Shown piece after piece: positions 1 to 9,520 of a stretch of DNA of 64,000 bases; positions within the stretch are counted from its first letter, which is position 1; the number at the start of each line of letters is the position of its first letter. The translations under genes were made by a program, and so were the position numbers. Where the stretch lies: contig JASDFA010000010.1 of the NCBI GenBank assembly GCA_035772735.1, positions 98,166,001 to 98,230,000 on the forward strand, in the 5' to 3' direction. The notes under the pieces are model-generated. The model did not search any database. It was not told the origin of the DNA and saw nothing but the letters and a program-made list of their open reading frames with translations. Source of the stretch: Datura wrightii. Taxonomy: Eukaryota > Streptophyta > Magnoliopsida > Solanales > Solanaceae.

Positions 1-86
1 GCTGGGACTGTTGTTCCCAGTCTAATTCTTTTCCTTCCGGCGCCCGATGTAGATGCGCCCTTTCCTTTGTCTTGCCTGCTTGCCAT
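1..86 (-). CDS. ORF2 amino terminus of element A, partial
   Basis: The ATG at 86 opens a frame that stays open to the window edge and starts MASRQDKGKG, a short basic Ser/Gly/Lys-rich head. The ORF2 copies at 53555 (MASKSDKGKK) and 60375 (MAPRGTQKKG) begin in a similar way and sit at the same place in their elements, downstream of a predicted intron. Those copies run into a domain I recognise as the 'putative plant transposon protein' type found in Athila-like elements; here that domain would lie off the window. Its function is unknown. The start is chosen because a branch-point and splice-acceptor signal ends five bases upstream. Only about 28 codons are visible, so the call rests on context. 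Confidence 0.5.
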   Translation of the reverse strand, partial: MASRQDKGKGASTSGAGRKRIRLGTTVP

Positions 87-90
87 TGTT

Positions 91-748
91 CCTGTCAAAT
101 CAACCAGATAGTCCCAATGTTAGTCAAATCAAAATTAGCTTCGACTAAGATTGGGTTAAGCTAGGCTACCCCACACTTAGTCTTTAGCCACAATTACGAC
201 ATTACGGCAAGACAATTCTCACTTTCCAATTTACAAAGAAAACAACAACATGCCTCATGCATTCAGAGAATTCAATGGAATAAATTCTACGTACTACTCA
301 GACTTCGTAGAGCTAATCAAAATATCACCATCGATACCATTTCATCACATAGCACTTAGCAAAACTTCTCTCACACAACCTATGCAATTCACCAATTTCT
401 ATGCAATTCAACAATTTCATTCTCCCGAAAATCCATCATTTATTTAGCATATTCACATCAAGCACAACACAATTCACCTTACCCAACATGCCCAACCCAT
501 AATTTTCACATTTTCAATCACATTTAGTTTCTTCGCAATCAAATTCTAACCCTAGCTACATATTTCACCAAATTTCGATCAAGCATGTATTTATCGATTT
601 CATACAATCAAAATGATACTACGAACATCAATCAACAATAACTTAAATGAATTCAAGATAAATTTACAATTAGGACAAGGTTTACTCACCTCACATGCTC
701 AAAATCTAAGAAATTAGTCAAGAATTGAGATGAAGTTAAAGAACATAC
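91..748 (-). other. Predicted leader intron upstream of ORF2; otherwise AT-rich, no gene seen
   Basis: On the minus strand a donor AG|GTATGT is at 750-743, a perfect GACTAAC branch-point string at 125-119, and the acceptor TTTGACAG ends at 92, five bases before the ORF2 ATG. The stretch between is AT-rich with only short random ORFs. Element D has the same arrangement. The intron is predicted from consensus signals only. Confidence 0.45.
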
Positions 749-894
749 CTTTAATTCGATGAAATCGAAGAAAAGTTGAAGAAAACTTGTGCCTAGGTCC
801 ATGTCACGTTAGGGAAGGAGGGATTTTTGGGTGTTTGTCGCGGAGGGGATGAGAAATGAGGGAAAAATGAGGGAAATCGGGGTTAAAAAGGGGT

Positions 895-1110
895 TTTTTC
901 GCGCGGGTCACCCGGCGACCCGGTGTGACCCGTCGCGATTAACACCTCAACATGTCACGGAGGGTAACGCGGAGCATCCCTTCCGTGACACGGAGCCAAC
1001 GCGGAGGTGTTCTGGAATTTTAAAAATTCCAGAAGTACACCTCAACGTGTCATGGAGGGTAACGCGGAGGCCCTCCTCCGTGATACGGAGCCATCGCGCA
1101 GGCTCACTTT
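895..1110. promoter_or_regulatory. Internal palindromic-word array, word A
   Basis: A GC-rich patch in AT-rich surroundings. The word TGTCACGGAGG and its complement CCTCCGTGACA (some copies mutated) recur, with GCGGAG and GGTGTGACCC variants. Two units of about 100 bases form a direct repeat starting near 935 and 1040. The same word fills the U3 of this element's own LTR (4941-5180). It lies between the protease end and the predicted ORF2 leader, where an internal promoter would be expected. The promoter role is inference. Confidence 0.6.
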
Positions 1111-1245
1111 TTTGCCACTTTTTATCATTTTTCTCACCTCGATTTTTCCTTTGGGATCCTTTGCATTTTTTCCCTCCGTTCAACCTGAAATTCATCTCGC
1201 AACAAGAAATTGGTTAGAATTCATAGGTTTCAACATAAAACACAA

Positions 1246-1276
1246 TTTTTATTTTTATTTTTATTTTTATTTTTTC
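1246..1276. repeat. T-rich microsatellite, unit TTTTTA
   Basis: Five tandem units of five Ts and one A, followed by a CT-rich run to about 1310. Confidence 0.85.
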
Positions 1277-1350
1277 TCTTTTCTCTCTTTTTTTTTCTTT
1301 TTTATTTCTTGTTCTTTTCTACCAAATCTACTCAAGTATTACAACAATTT

Positions 1351-1398
1351 CACTGGTTGCCTCCCGTGCAGCACCTGGTTTACCGTCGCGACTCGACG
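1351..1398 (-). other. Twin-hairpin module downstream of protease
   Basis: In minus-strand RNA the first hairpin has stem CGTCG/CGACG (98-94 and 88-84). The second has stem CAC.GG/CC.GTG around the loop AGGCAA (68-51). The loop is identical in the modules at 6881, 19887, 61643 and 61728, while the stem differs in sequence but still pairs. It lies about 80 bases after the protease stop. Role unknown. Confidence 0.6.
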
Positions 1399-1474
1399 TC
1401 ATTGAAGCTTAGTCATCCTCTAGGGTGACAGACGTCTTCTCTCGACTACCGTCCTCACTCTAGTAATGCTTACA

Positions 1475-2428
1475 CTACTGCCCATTAAGTGCGACGGTGG
1501 CATTTCGATCTTCTTGCCACGATTCCAGTTTTGGGGGGTCCTTCACCAGTTGTTTTCCTACTGGCTCTGGCGAATCAACACTTTGAGCAATATTCTCCCG
1601 ATCAAGCACATTGATCACTGAGAGTTCCTCATACACGGTCGGAAGCTTCGTGGACTTGTACACATCAAATACCTCCACCTTGTCATGGGCCTGCATGGTT
1701 AGTTGCCCTGCAGCTACATCAATCAGCGCTTTCCCGGTTGCCAAGAAAGGACGTCCCAAAATAAATGGGACTTCCGCATCCGGCTCAAAATCCAGCACAA
1801 CGAAGTCTACCGGGAAGATAAGGGAGCCCACTAGCACCGGCACGTCCTCCACAATGCCATCTGGTCTGGCCAAAGAATGATCCGCTAGTTGCAAGATCAC
1901 TATTGTTGGTCTAGGACTGCCTAGCCCCAATTTCTTGAATACCGATGTCGGCATCAAGTTAATGCTCGCTCCCAAATCACATAATCCACGAGCGCGGATA
2001 CTCTGCCCGATTGTAAGTTGAATTGTAAAGCTCCCAGGGTCTTTGAGCTTTGTGGGCAACCTATTTTGTATCCGGGAAGTGCACTCCTCCGTAAGAGCCA
2101 CCGTAGCGTACTCCGTCAACCTGCTTTTGTTCGCCACAATGTCCTTGATATATTTTGCGTACTTCGGCACTCCCTGCAAAACATCAACAAGAGGTAAATT
2201 AAAGTGTACGTGTTTAAGCACCTCCATGAACTTTTTGAAAACACTCTTCCTCCTTATGTTTCTTTAATCTTTGAGGGAACAGGGGTGGTGGTCTTTCTGG
2301 TTCAGCTTCCTTCTCCTTCCCCCTATCATCATTGTGTTCCCTCTCATTCTCCACTGCTCCCGACTGCTGCGGTGGTCTTTCTGGTTCCACCTCCTTGAGT
2401 TGTAAACCACTCCTTGTGGTCACTACAT
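1475..2428 (-). pseudogene. Athila-type retropepsin (protease) region
   Basis: The aspartic protease domain of an Athila-type polyprotein, which matures Gag in the virus-like particle. The frame from 2227 holds the catalytic-type motif CDLGASINLMP, the hydrophobic stretch PVDFVVLDF and the flap-side motif PFILGRPFLATG. A linker with VTTRSG precedes it at about 2420-2400. Two frame changes disturb the region: one between gag and linker near 2432, one near 2240 between the linker and the frame that opens at 2227. After the protease core about 80 residues follow and the frame stops at 1475. In autonomous relatives pol would follow here; none does. The family is clear; loss of pol looks like a lineage feature because element D shows it too. 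Confidence 0.85.
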
Positions 2429-3856
2429 TCAAACTTGCTTGGGGTTGGGGTCAGTGTCACTCGGAAGTCCTCCTCTCGGCCTGGTGTTCTGAGCTCCAGC
2501 TAGTTGCCCAAACTGGTACTCTAATGCCTTTGTAGCTAGCTGATTGTTCTTTACATCAGCTACCAATTTCACGTAGTCAGCCTGCAATTGAGCTTGGTTA
2601 GGTATCATCATTTTGAACATTTCCTCAATGCTGGGTGATGGTGGTGGAGGAGGTGCATTGTTGCTTCTATATTGCGACTGATAGTGTTGCTGCCCTCCTT
2701 GATTTCTCTGCGCCCCCTGACTCGAACTCTGCCCTTGATGGCTGTTACTACCCCAAGAGAAATTCGGGTGACTCCTCCAATTAGAGTTGCAGTTGTTGCC
2801 ATACTGTTGGTGATTATTTCTCTCTACATTACCAACAAAGTTCACTGAATCAGGATTTGCACCACAACACTCAGCTGAGTGTTCATTACTGCCGCACACT
2901 TCACACCAAACTTGCTGCACTACATTCACTGGGTCTTGAGACTGATTCATGCTCATATTGCTGAAGTGGGTATTGAGTTGATTCTATAACACAGCTATTT
3001 GTGCAGCGATAGTTGTAAAACCATACACTTCCAAGACTCCTGCCGCTTTCCTTGTTCCTCCTCTAGAAGAGTCCGCATTCCACTCTGGATTTCCCTGCGA
3101 AATATGGTTTAACAAAGTATACAGCTCCTCATAAGTTTTTTCTAATGCTTGTCCCCCAGCTGCTGAGTCTAGCAAGATTTTTGTGTGGGGTTCCAAACCC
3201 TCTATGAAAGTATGCACCAGCACATCATTGGATTGGTGATGATGAGGACAATCCCGCAACATCGATTTGAATCGTTCCAAAGCTTGATACAGATTCTCCC
3301 TCTCTCTTTGTTTAAAACTAAGAATTTGAATTCTAAGTCTTGCTGTTTTACCAGATTGAAAGAATCGTATGAAAAATTTCCGTGCAAGATCATCCCAAGT
3401 AGTGATGGAATTAGGTGGTTCAGCTTTCAGCCACCTCTTTGCTTCTCCCAAAAGTGAAAATGGGAACAATGTAAGCCTGACATAATCGGGTGACACTCCA
3501 GCGGGGATGTAAGTGTCACTTATCTCCAAAAAGTTTTGGAGATGTTGTTGTGAATCCTCGTGAGGGATACCTGTGAATTGCCCGCTGGTGTGCAGTAATT
3601 TCACCATATTCTATTTAAGCTCAAACATCCCTCCTGGCTTAGGTTTGCGAATGCTAGATGTAACGTTGTTAGCATGTGGGATTGCCACTTCGCGAACCGG
3701 CCTAGATGCCATTTCTTCGGGCACTAACATTGCCCTTACAAGTGGTGGATTCTGTTGTTGCTCTAGGATTGTTTGTCTGAGCAACTGCAGCTTTCTCTCT
3801 AGAGCTTCTCTCCTTTGACGATGGAATTGTCTTTCCGGCTCTAAGTGTGAATCCAC
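2429..3856 (-). pseudogene. Athila-type Gag
   Basis: Capsid/nucleocapsid precursor, about 475 codons in one frame from 3856 to 2429, broken by two TAG stops (3611-3613 and near 2984) that both look like CAG to TAG changes. The capsid core at 3560-3060 has IPHEDSQQHLQNFLEI, LFPFSLLGEAKRWL and SITTWDDLARKFF, all typical of Athila Gag. The zinc knuckle CEVCGSNEHSAECC at about 2900-2860 fits CX2CX4HX4C and would bind RNA. A Gln/Asn/Pro-rich tail follows. The start at 3856 is the first ATG of the open frame downstream of the primer site; no ribosome context decides it. The family is certain, present function is not possible. Confidence 0.88.
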
Positions 3857-3984
3857 CAGCTCCTTGTCTCTTGCCAGTGTTCAACAGAATTCAATATCTG
3901 CAAAAGACAGGCTAAGACCAAGTTGTCAGCACTAATAAGAAATCGTAAACTAATACTTAAGAAAACAATTTTACTAATTGCCAG

Positions 3985-4002
3985 TCCCCGGCAACGGCGC
4001 CA
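3985..4002 (-). other. Primer-binding site, tRNA-Asp
   Basis: The plus strand reads TCCCCGGCAACGGCGCCA, identical to the 3' end of plant tRNA-Asp(GTC) with CCA, so the minus-strand element carries the complementary primer site. It lies six bases inside the LTR edge at 4009. Confidence 0.92.
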
Positions 4003-4902
4003 AAAACTTGTTCGGTCTGTTTCGCAACTACACGCAAGTGCACGTGGTCGAACAAGTAGTAAAATGGCTAAAGTAAGCCAAGTATCGATCCCACAGGGAC
4101 TGGACCAAGGTAATAATCGAATCAAGCGTTAATGAACTCTAACTCTAAGAATGCAGACAACAGTTTCAAGAAGATTTTGGGAGTTTGTTTCCTAATTTAT
4201 GTTAATCTAAAACAAATGTACAAATTGAGTCTAAACTATAGTAATGAGCATGCTGAGGCTAAAATGAACATGCAGGGAAGCAATTTATTGATACAAGTCG
4301 GTTAATCTTTCCTTCGGTTGCTGGTCAAGAATTATTGCCTATGGATTAAGACTCTTGTATTTAACCCAACTTAAGAATCATGAACCTTGCACCTACATTT
4401 CTGTGATAAAAAGAAATTCATGTTCTAGCCATACGAAACCGATTCCTTAATTGACTAATACGACTTTCAGATATATTTCTATTCTGAAGGTAAATCAATT
4501 CTCAATTTTCCCAAACCAAGAAGAGATCATATCCTACCAATTCACAACTTTCCAATTTCTTTCTCTTTCGAGCGCAAACCGGATTTTTAGATGTACATTA
4601 ACATTGGCCAAATATTAATGCAGTAAGAACAAGAATTAATAGAACAACCATGGAAGAAAAGATGAAAAACCAAGATGATCAATAATTACATTCCACTACA
4701 ACTGTTCTTAACCTCAGCAAGAAGTGAATTTAGCCACTCATTTGTGGATTAAACATCATTAAATGAGTGTAAATCATACAAACAATTGAAATAAAGGAGA
4801 AAGAGATAGAGAAGAACCCTAAGATTTTCGTCCCCTCAACTGCCTGTAACCCATGTTCTTGCTCAACCAATTCAGAAGAATTAAAAAATAAATCTAAGTG
4901 TG

Positions 4903-4911
4903 CTATTTATA
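4903..4911 (-). promoter_or_regulatory. LTR TATA box
   Basis: The minus strand reads TATAAATAG, identical to the boxes in the LARD-1 LTRs and the solo LTR, about 30 bases past the last word of the array. Confidence 0.7.
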
Positions 4912-4940
4912 CTAGTGGGAATTTTTCTCGGAATAACAAG

Positions 4941-5180
4941 CAACGTGTCACGGAGTGCATCGCGGAGCACTGCCTCCGTGACACACCACAAACGCGGACC
5001 CTCACTGGAATCCGGTCCTCCAGTTAATTACGCCCAACTTGCCACGGCGTGCAACGCGTGGCTTGGCCAATGTGCCACGGCACCAACGCGCACCTTCACT
5101 GGAACTTGGCCTATTTTAATCATCCGGGTAGAATGCCTCCATGATGGCAGCGTGACATGGCTCCATTGCGGAGCCTCTTA
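4941..5180. promoter_or_regulatory. U3 palindromic-word array, word A
   Basis: GTGTCACGGAG at 4945 is answered by CTCCGTGACAC about 20 bases later, followed by GCCACGG and CGTGACATGG variants and repeated GCGGAGC. The GC content is far above the flanks. It ends just upstream of the TATA box in the transcription direction. Confidence 0.75.
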
Positions 5181-5421
5181 ATTTTCTGCATTTCCTTGGC
5201 CTTTTCCACTGCTCGCTTCCGAGTCCATTCCCGATTTCTCCCAACATGCATCTTAGCTTCCTAAAATTACATTTTTCCTGCAAAACAACACTAATCATGT
5301 TGGTTAGTTTAAATTCACATTTTAACTACAAATCACATGAGGATGTACAACTATCAATGGATAAACAAGACGAAATGAAGCATTTGAGTATCACTTGGGC
5401 ATATAATTCTGCCCAAGATCA

Positions 5422-6615
5422 CCCTTCATGTACGTTAAGACTACCTAATTGCTTCACGAGATTAAGAGCACAAGGACTTTCGTGGTTGTAATGTCAGCTG
5501 AGGGACGGGTAGGATTGATATTTCATTTTATAGTGATTACCACCCTAAGCACTTTTAAGACATATTTCACTTTTCTTGTCCACCACCTCTTTCCTTGCTT
5601 GTTCACCTTTTCTCTACTCACCCTTGACCTTTTTTTTTCATGCCCATTTTTTCATTATTTGGCTGCTAGTTTTCTAATCATAGAATAACTAAGGATTTTG
5701 CAACTAAATCTCTATTTTTTATTTCCCTAGAAGAAAATAAACAACACAATTTTTTTTTATGTGGGCAACCCCTTCCCTCACTTTTCTTTCCTTACCACAA
5801 TTTTTCTTTTTTCCCTTAACATTATTTGGGTGGACCTTACTTTCATGTCTTAAAGTGATTAAGACTACTTTGGATCAATAATTCTGAGGTCTCACAAAAA
5901 GAGGGATTAAGCTTTTATTGAGGCTAAGAATAAGGCTTTTAAGCTCAACGGGAGTAACTAGGGAGAATGACTAGGAAGGTAAAACACTTATGGGAAAACA
6001 TGGCTTTTAAAAGAAATGCCTTGATCATTTCTCAACTCCCTACCAACTAGTTATCCTACATACACTAAGGCAAGTTCTAACTACTATGATATATGCATAC
6101 AAAACAATTTAGTCACCTCTCATGGCAACAAAAATCTAATCAGTTTCTATAGCTACACATTCACACAACCATATTGAATGACAAATTAATTTCATAATTA
6201 AGCCCTAAGGATATGTTGAGTCAAAATTAAAGAGATATGTGCGTCTCTCAAGGATTCTAACTTATGCAATCAAAATGACCACTCTAGTTACTCTAGCACA
6301 GCGGCTAAGCCGAATATCAACAAGCATACATGTGGATGACCTATGAATCAATCCTAAAAAATAAAAAATAAAAAAATGTGATGAGACTTCCCTTAAGATG
6401 GTCATCATCCAACTATCATAGGGAAACATCATTACTCTATGATTACAATGACTCCTAAAAATGAAAAAATTATCCGGTTCAAAGGGCTCCCCTTCGAAAA
6501 AGAACCGAGGGTATAAGAAAAATTGAAGTATAGGTGAGATATGCCAATTTTCAAAAATTTTTCCAACAAAACATGATGGCGTACTCACTCTTAACCTCAA
6601 AATTCAAGGAGACAT
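5422..6615 (-). other. LARD-2 3' region, noncoding
   Basis: AT-rich, no credible ORF. It matches, in opposite orientation, the LARD-1 3' region (20230-21800) and the element C 3' region (41146-42399), for example the stretches at 5422-5560 and 6290-6440. Only degraded untranslated element sequence is seen. Confidence 0.65.
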
Positions 6616-6654
6616 ACCCTCACCCCACACTTAAAGTTTGCTCTATCCTCAGAG
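6616..6654 (-). other. AGGA-loop hairpin followed by purine-rich tract
   Basis: The minus strand has CTCTG-AGGA-TAGAG (6654-6641, five pairs with one G-U), then TTTAAGTGTGGGGTGAGGG. LARD-1 has the same layout at 20190-20230 with a different stem. Confidence 0.55.
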
Positions 6655-6880
6655 GAGTAAAATTAAAGATCAAATTAGAGTGATAAAATACTCTCTGGGG
6701 CCCTCTAGGGCCTAGCTAGCAGCATGTCTCTTGAATTCACGGGTCGCATGACCCCACACTTAAGATCAAGACAACTCCTTAGCTTTGTTTTTGGGTACTC
6801 AGACTTCCGTTGCACTGCACACAAAACAACAAAAAGACAAAGTGACACTATAGAAAATAATAAAACTACAATATTACAAA

Positions 6881-6927
6881 TTGGGTTGCCTCCCAACAAG
6901 CGTTCAATTTAACGTTGTGGCATGACG
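6881..6927 (-). other. Twin-hairpin module, partly degraded
   Basis: Stem TTGGG/CCCAA around the AGGCAA loop (6896-6881) is intact; the companion hairpin (6927-6913) keeps only three pairs. It lies about 45 bases after the degraded ORF ends, as in LARD-1. Confidence 0.55.
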
Positions 6928-6972
6928 CCAACAAGTTTCACCACTTTTCCTTCCACTTTGAGCTTATAAATT

Positions 6973-7911
6973 TCACCCTTGTTTCTTTTCCAATTTCCTA
7001 TTATGCTCAAGGGGCGGTGGTGTAAACATAAAGGGACCAAGTAATAGATATTTCCTCTTGCCCTTCTTGGCCCTTAAGTGAGGGATCTCATAATGTGTCT
7101 TTTGCATAATGAATTTTAGAATATAGGGGTATTGTTCCTTATCTACCTCTTTCCATAGGTTTGGATGACTCTATTTCTAGGCTGCTACCTAAACACAATG
7201 TTGAAAAGTGTTTAGAATGAGGACCAATACACCCTAACTCCAAGATTATGCCACACATTTCTTCATTGTGCTTGACATCCTCACTTTTATCCACCTCCTC
7301 AACATCGACATCCACCACCAAAGAATCGTCTAATGGTTGGGATTCTTCTTCTTATTCCATGGTTGGCTAGTATCCACAACACTTTGTAGTTGGGCCTCAG
7401 AAGCCTCAACGTTTTCATTCAAATGATCATGCAGGTCATGGATACTTGAGCCATATTGATCCATCTCTTGTCTGAGCTTTATTCTCTATTCCACTTGAGG
7501 TTTCTCTTGAGTATCGATTAAGACCGTGACTTGCAAATTCATTACAAGTTGTAATCTCAGCCATCATCTCTATGAGCTTGGCACTCAACCTTTTTAAGGC
7601 TCTTCCCTGTTCAGTAAGTTTCTCCCTCATTACTTCCATATGCTTCAGGATCATTTTTTTATATTGCTCATTTGAGCATGATGTTCCTCCTCTTCATTAT
7701 TCTTGTAAGCGTAAAAAACAATAGGAGGATCGTAATAGGGGCTTCGGGAAGGGGAATAAAAATTTGGGCAACCATTCCAATGGACATTCAGACCACCATG
7801 TACACCATAAGTATTACAGTGTTTCCACAAGTGAGGTCCTCCACAATTTAGACACGGATAACCAAAATATGAATACCCAACATTAAACTCATTTACATTC
7901 CAAGATGTCAT
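6973..7911 (-). pseudogene. Degraded copy of the LARD orphan ORF
   Basis: Starts MTSWNVNEFN at 7911 and aligns without gaps over the first 49 residues to the LARD-1 ORF, keeping Cys20, Cys23, His27, Cys32, His44 and Cys48; Cys38 is replaced by His. The first frame stops at 7651. The coiled-coil part continues in another frame near 7654-7436, the block with CIGPHSKHFSTL at 7321-7139, and the end with GPFMFTPPPLEHNRKLEKK just before 6975. At least two frame breaks make it non-functional. No enzymatic domain is recognisable. Conservation of the Cys/His pattern and of the C-terminal block despite decay suggests the protein once mattered. Confidence 0.7.
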
Positions 7912-8019
7912 GTTAAGATGAGTGGTCAAATACTAAAAAAATTAAAAATAGAAATCTATACAATATATAAAGATTAGTGAAATAAAATTCTAACCTACAA
8001 AAGATTAAACATATTCAAG

Positions 8020-8037
8020 TCCCGAGCAACGGTGCCA
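8020..8037 (-). other. Primer-binding site, tRNA-Asp, mutated
   Basis: The plus strand reads TCCCGAGCAACGGTGCCA, three mismatches from the perfect site at 3985. Spacing to the LTR edge (six bases) is unchanged. Confidence 0.75.
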
Positions 8038-8043
8038 AAAGCT

Positions 8044-9520
8044 TGATGTTGCCCAAGTGCACGTGGTCGTCAAGTAATATAGGATTGTTAAGTCCAGATG
8101 TCTTACCCATAGGAACTTGTCAATTTAATCGTTATAAGGTTGTACTTTGATTGCACTAATCTAAGAAACAAATAAATTGGAGATTGGTTTGAGAAAATTA
8201 AACTACTAAACTTCAAATATAAAGACTAACTACAAACGAATGCAAGCTTGCTTGTATTTCGATAATGATGACAAACTAGGGCAATGACACTTGGTTGGTT
8301 TCAGGTTGAGTTTTCCAGACATAATTAAACTAGCATGATTCTTCCTATGGTTGTTAGTTACAAGTTACTATCCCATTTCTTGCCACTATCCCTAGCATCC
8401 AAAAACTATTCATGAAACCTAACGCCTATATCTTTATGATCGCAGGAGAACATGAAACGACAATTATGCCTACTTGTATTTTAACTAAAAGAGGTTGAAG
8501 GGTATATTCCTATCCTCAATAACAACATCTATCCTATCACCAATGGGTTCAAGGGTCTTTGAATTCCCGTTCTGTATTTATCTTTAACCCTTTCTATTCC
8601 CTTTCCCAAGTTTAATCAAAAGCCAACAGATTACTTACAAGGTGATCAATCTCATAAATAATAAATTAAAATAAATAAATACAAACAACCATAGAAAAGA
8701 ATCAAAACCAATTTTATTATGCTTTCAAACAATCGACCATCCACCATGGCCACAACCCTAGGTTATAAGTGTAGCCACTCATAGACAAGCAGAGAAACAA
8801 ATAAGTAGTCACCATCATACGAAAATATGAAATAAAGAATAGAAAATCTAGTTGTAGAACTTTTTCTTCCTTCCAAACGACTTACAAGCTATCATGAACA
8901 AAAAATGGAAAAGAAAATGAGAGGAGACTCCTTTCTGGTGTCTCTCCACTCTTTCGAATGTCAAAAGTTGTCAAAAGATTATTTAAAGATCTTTAAAAAA
9001 TGACCTATTCCTCATATTTATAGATGAGCCTTCAAATGACGCTTCTTCCCTTTAAGACTTCGCTTTAAAGTCAACATTTTTGCCCTGTAATGGACCTGGA
9101 GCACCGCCCCTCCTATCTCTCCACAGACATATTCAAATTTTCAGCAATTTTTAGCTCCAGAATAGACCTGCCGCGCCGCCCTACCCATAGCACCATCCCG
9201 AGATTTTTTTCCTCTAAGTTTGGGGGCTGGTGTGCGGCACCAGCCGTAGCACCAGACTATGAATTTATTTCTATGAATTTTGGGACTTGGTGCGGGGCTC
9301 CAACCATAGCACCAAACACGTCAAATCTCAAATCTTCATTCCTTGCATCATTTTGAGCTCATTTCGCTTAGTTTCCTGCTCAAATCAACTAAAATCATTT
9401 GTTAGCACATAAAACTCACACATACATAAATTTAAGCATAAATTAAGGATTATGAACTTAAAACATGATCAAATATGGGTAAAAATTTGGCAAATGGGCA
9501 TCAAAATATGCCCAACATCA
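8044..9520 (-). mobile_element. 5' LTR of LARD-2 (family E)
   Basis: A 1477-base LTR, starting TGATGTTGGGC at 9520 on the minus strand and ending with CA at 8044. It has a terminal snapback (TTGGGC with GCCCA), a word-D array and TATA box CTATAAATAT at 9023-9014. Copies of the family are at 9521-10375 and 39749-41110. Confidence 0.82.
9085..9325. promoter_or_regulatory. U3 palindromic-word array, word D
   Basis: Four degraded units of about 60-65 bases combine GGTGCGGCACC-like and TGCCGCGCCGCC blocks with a downstream TAGCACCA. A TATA box lies at 9014-9023 on the downstream side. Confidence 0.6.

Larger units (their letters stand above)
1..5421 (-). mobile_element. Element A: pol-less Athila-type gag-pro LTR retrotransposon, left part off window
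   Basis: Read on the minus strand: 5' LTR 5421-4009, tRNA-Asp primer site, gag, protease, twin hairpin, palindromic-word patch, predicted intron, then the ATG of ORF2 at 86. Gag and protease have Athila-type signatures, but the protease ORF stops and the hairpin module follows within about 80 bases, with no reverse transcriptase or integrase. The element lies inside the 3' region of LARD-2, because sequence at 5422 onward matches that family's 3' region (compare 41517 onward). The 3' LTR must lie beyond the left edge. Non-autonomous mobility is inferred. Confidence 0.8.
4009..5421 (-). mobile_element. 5' LTR of element A (family A)
   Basis: A 1413-base LTR. In minus orientation it starts TGATCTTGGGC at 5421 and ends CA next to the primer site. 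The first 35 bases fold back (CTTGGGC with GCCCAAG). A word-A array, a TATA box and a long R/U5 follow. The solo LTR at 25005-26422 is the same family and nearly the same length (1418). Confidence 0.88.
5422..9520 (-). mobile_element. LARD-2: non-autonomous LTR element, 3' end missing
   Basis: Minus-strand order: LTR 9520-8044, mutated tRNA-Asp primer site, degraded orphan ORF, twin hairpin, AGGA hairpin with purine tract, then 3' region cut at 5422 by element A. Gene order and ORF match LARD-1, but the LTR belongs to family E with a different palindromic word. The insertion is in a plus-strand family-E LTR: sequence from 9521 continues that LTR. Confidence 0.75.

Noticed and set aside
940..1110. 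CRISPR-like array
   Set aside because: Repeats are palindromic words at irregular spacing in a plant retroelement, with no uniform spacers or cas genes.
831..1217. 128-codon plus-strand ORF over the GC-rich patch
   Set aside because: Its composition follows the palindromic words and a CT-rich tail; no domain, and it overlaps opposite-strand frames of the same quality.
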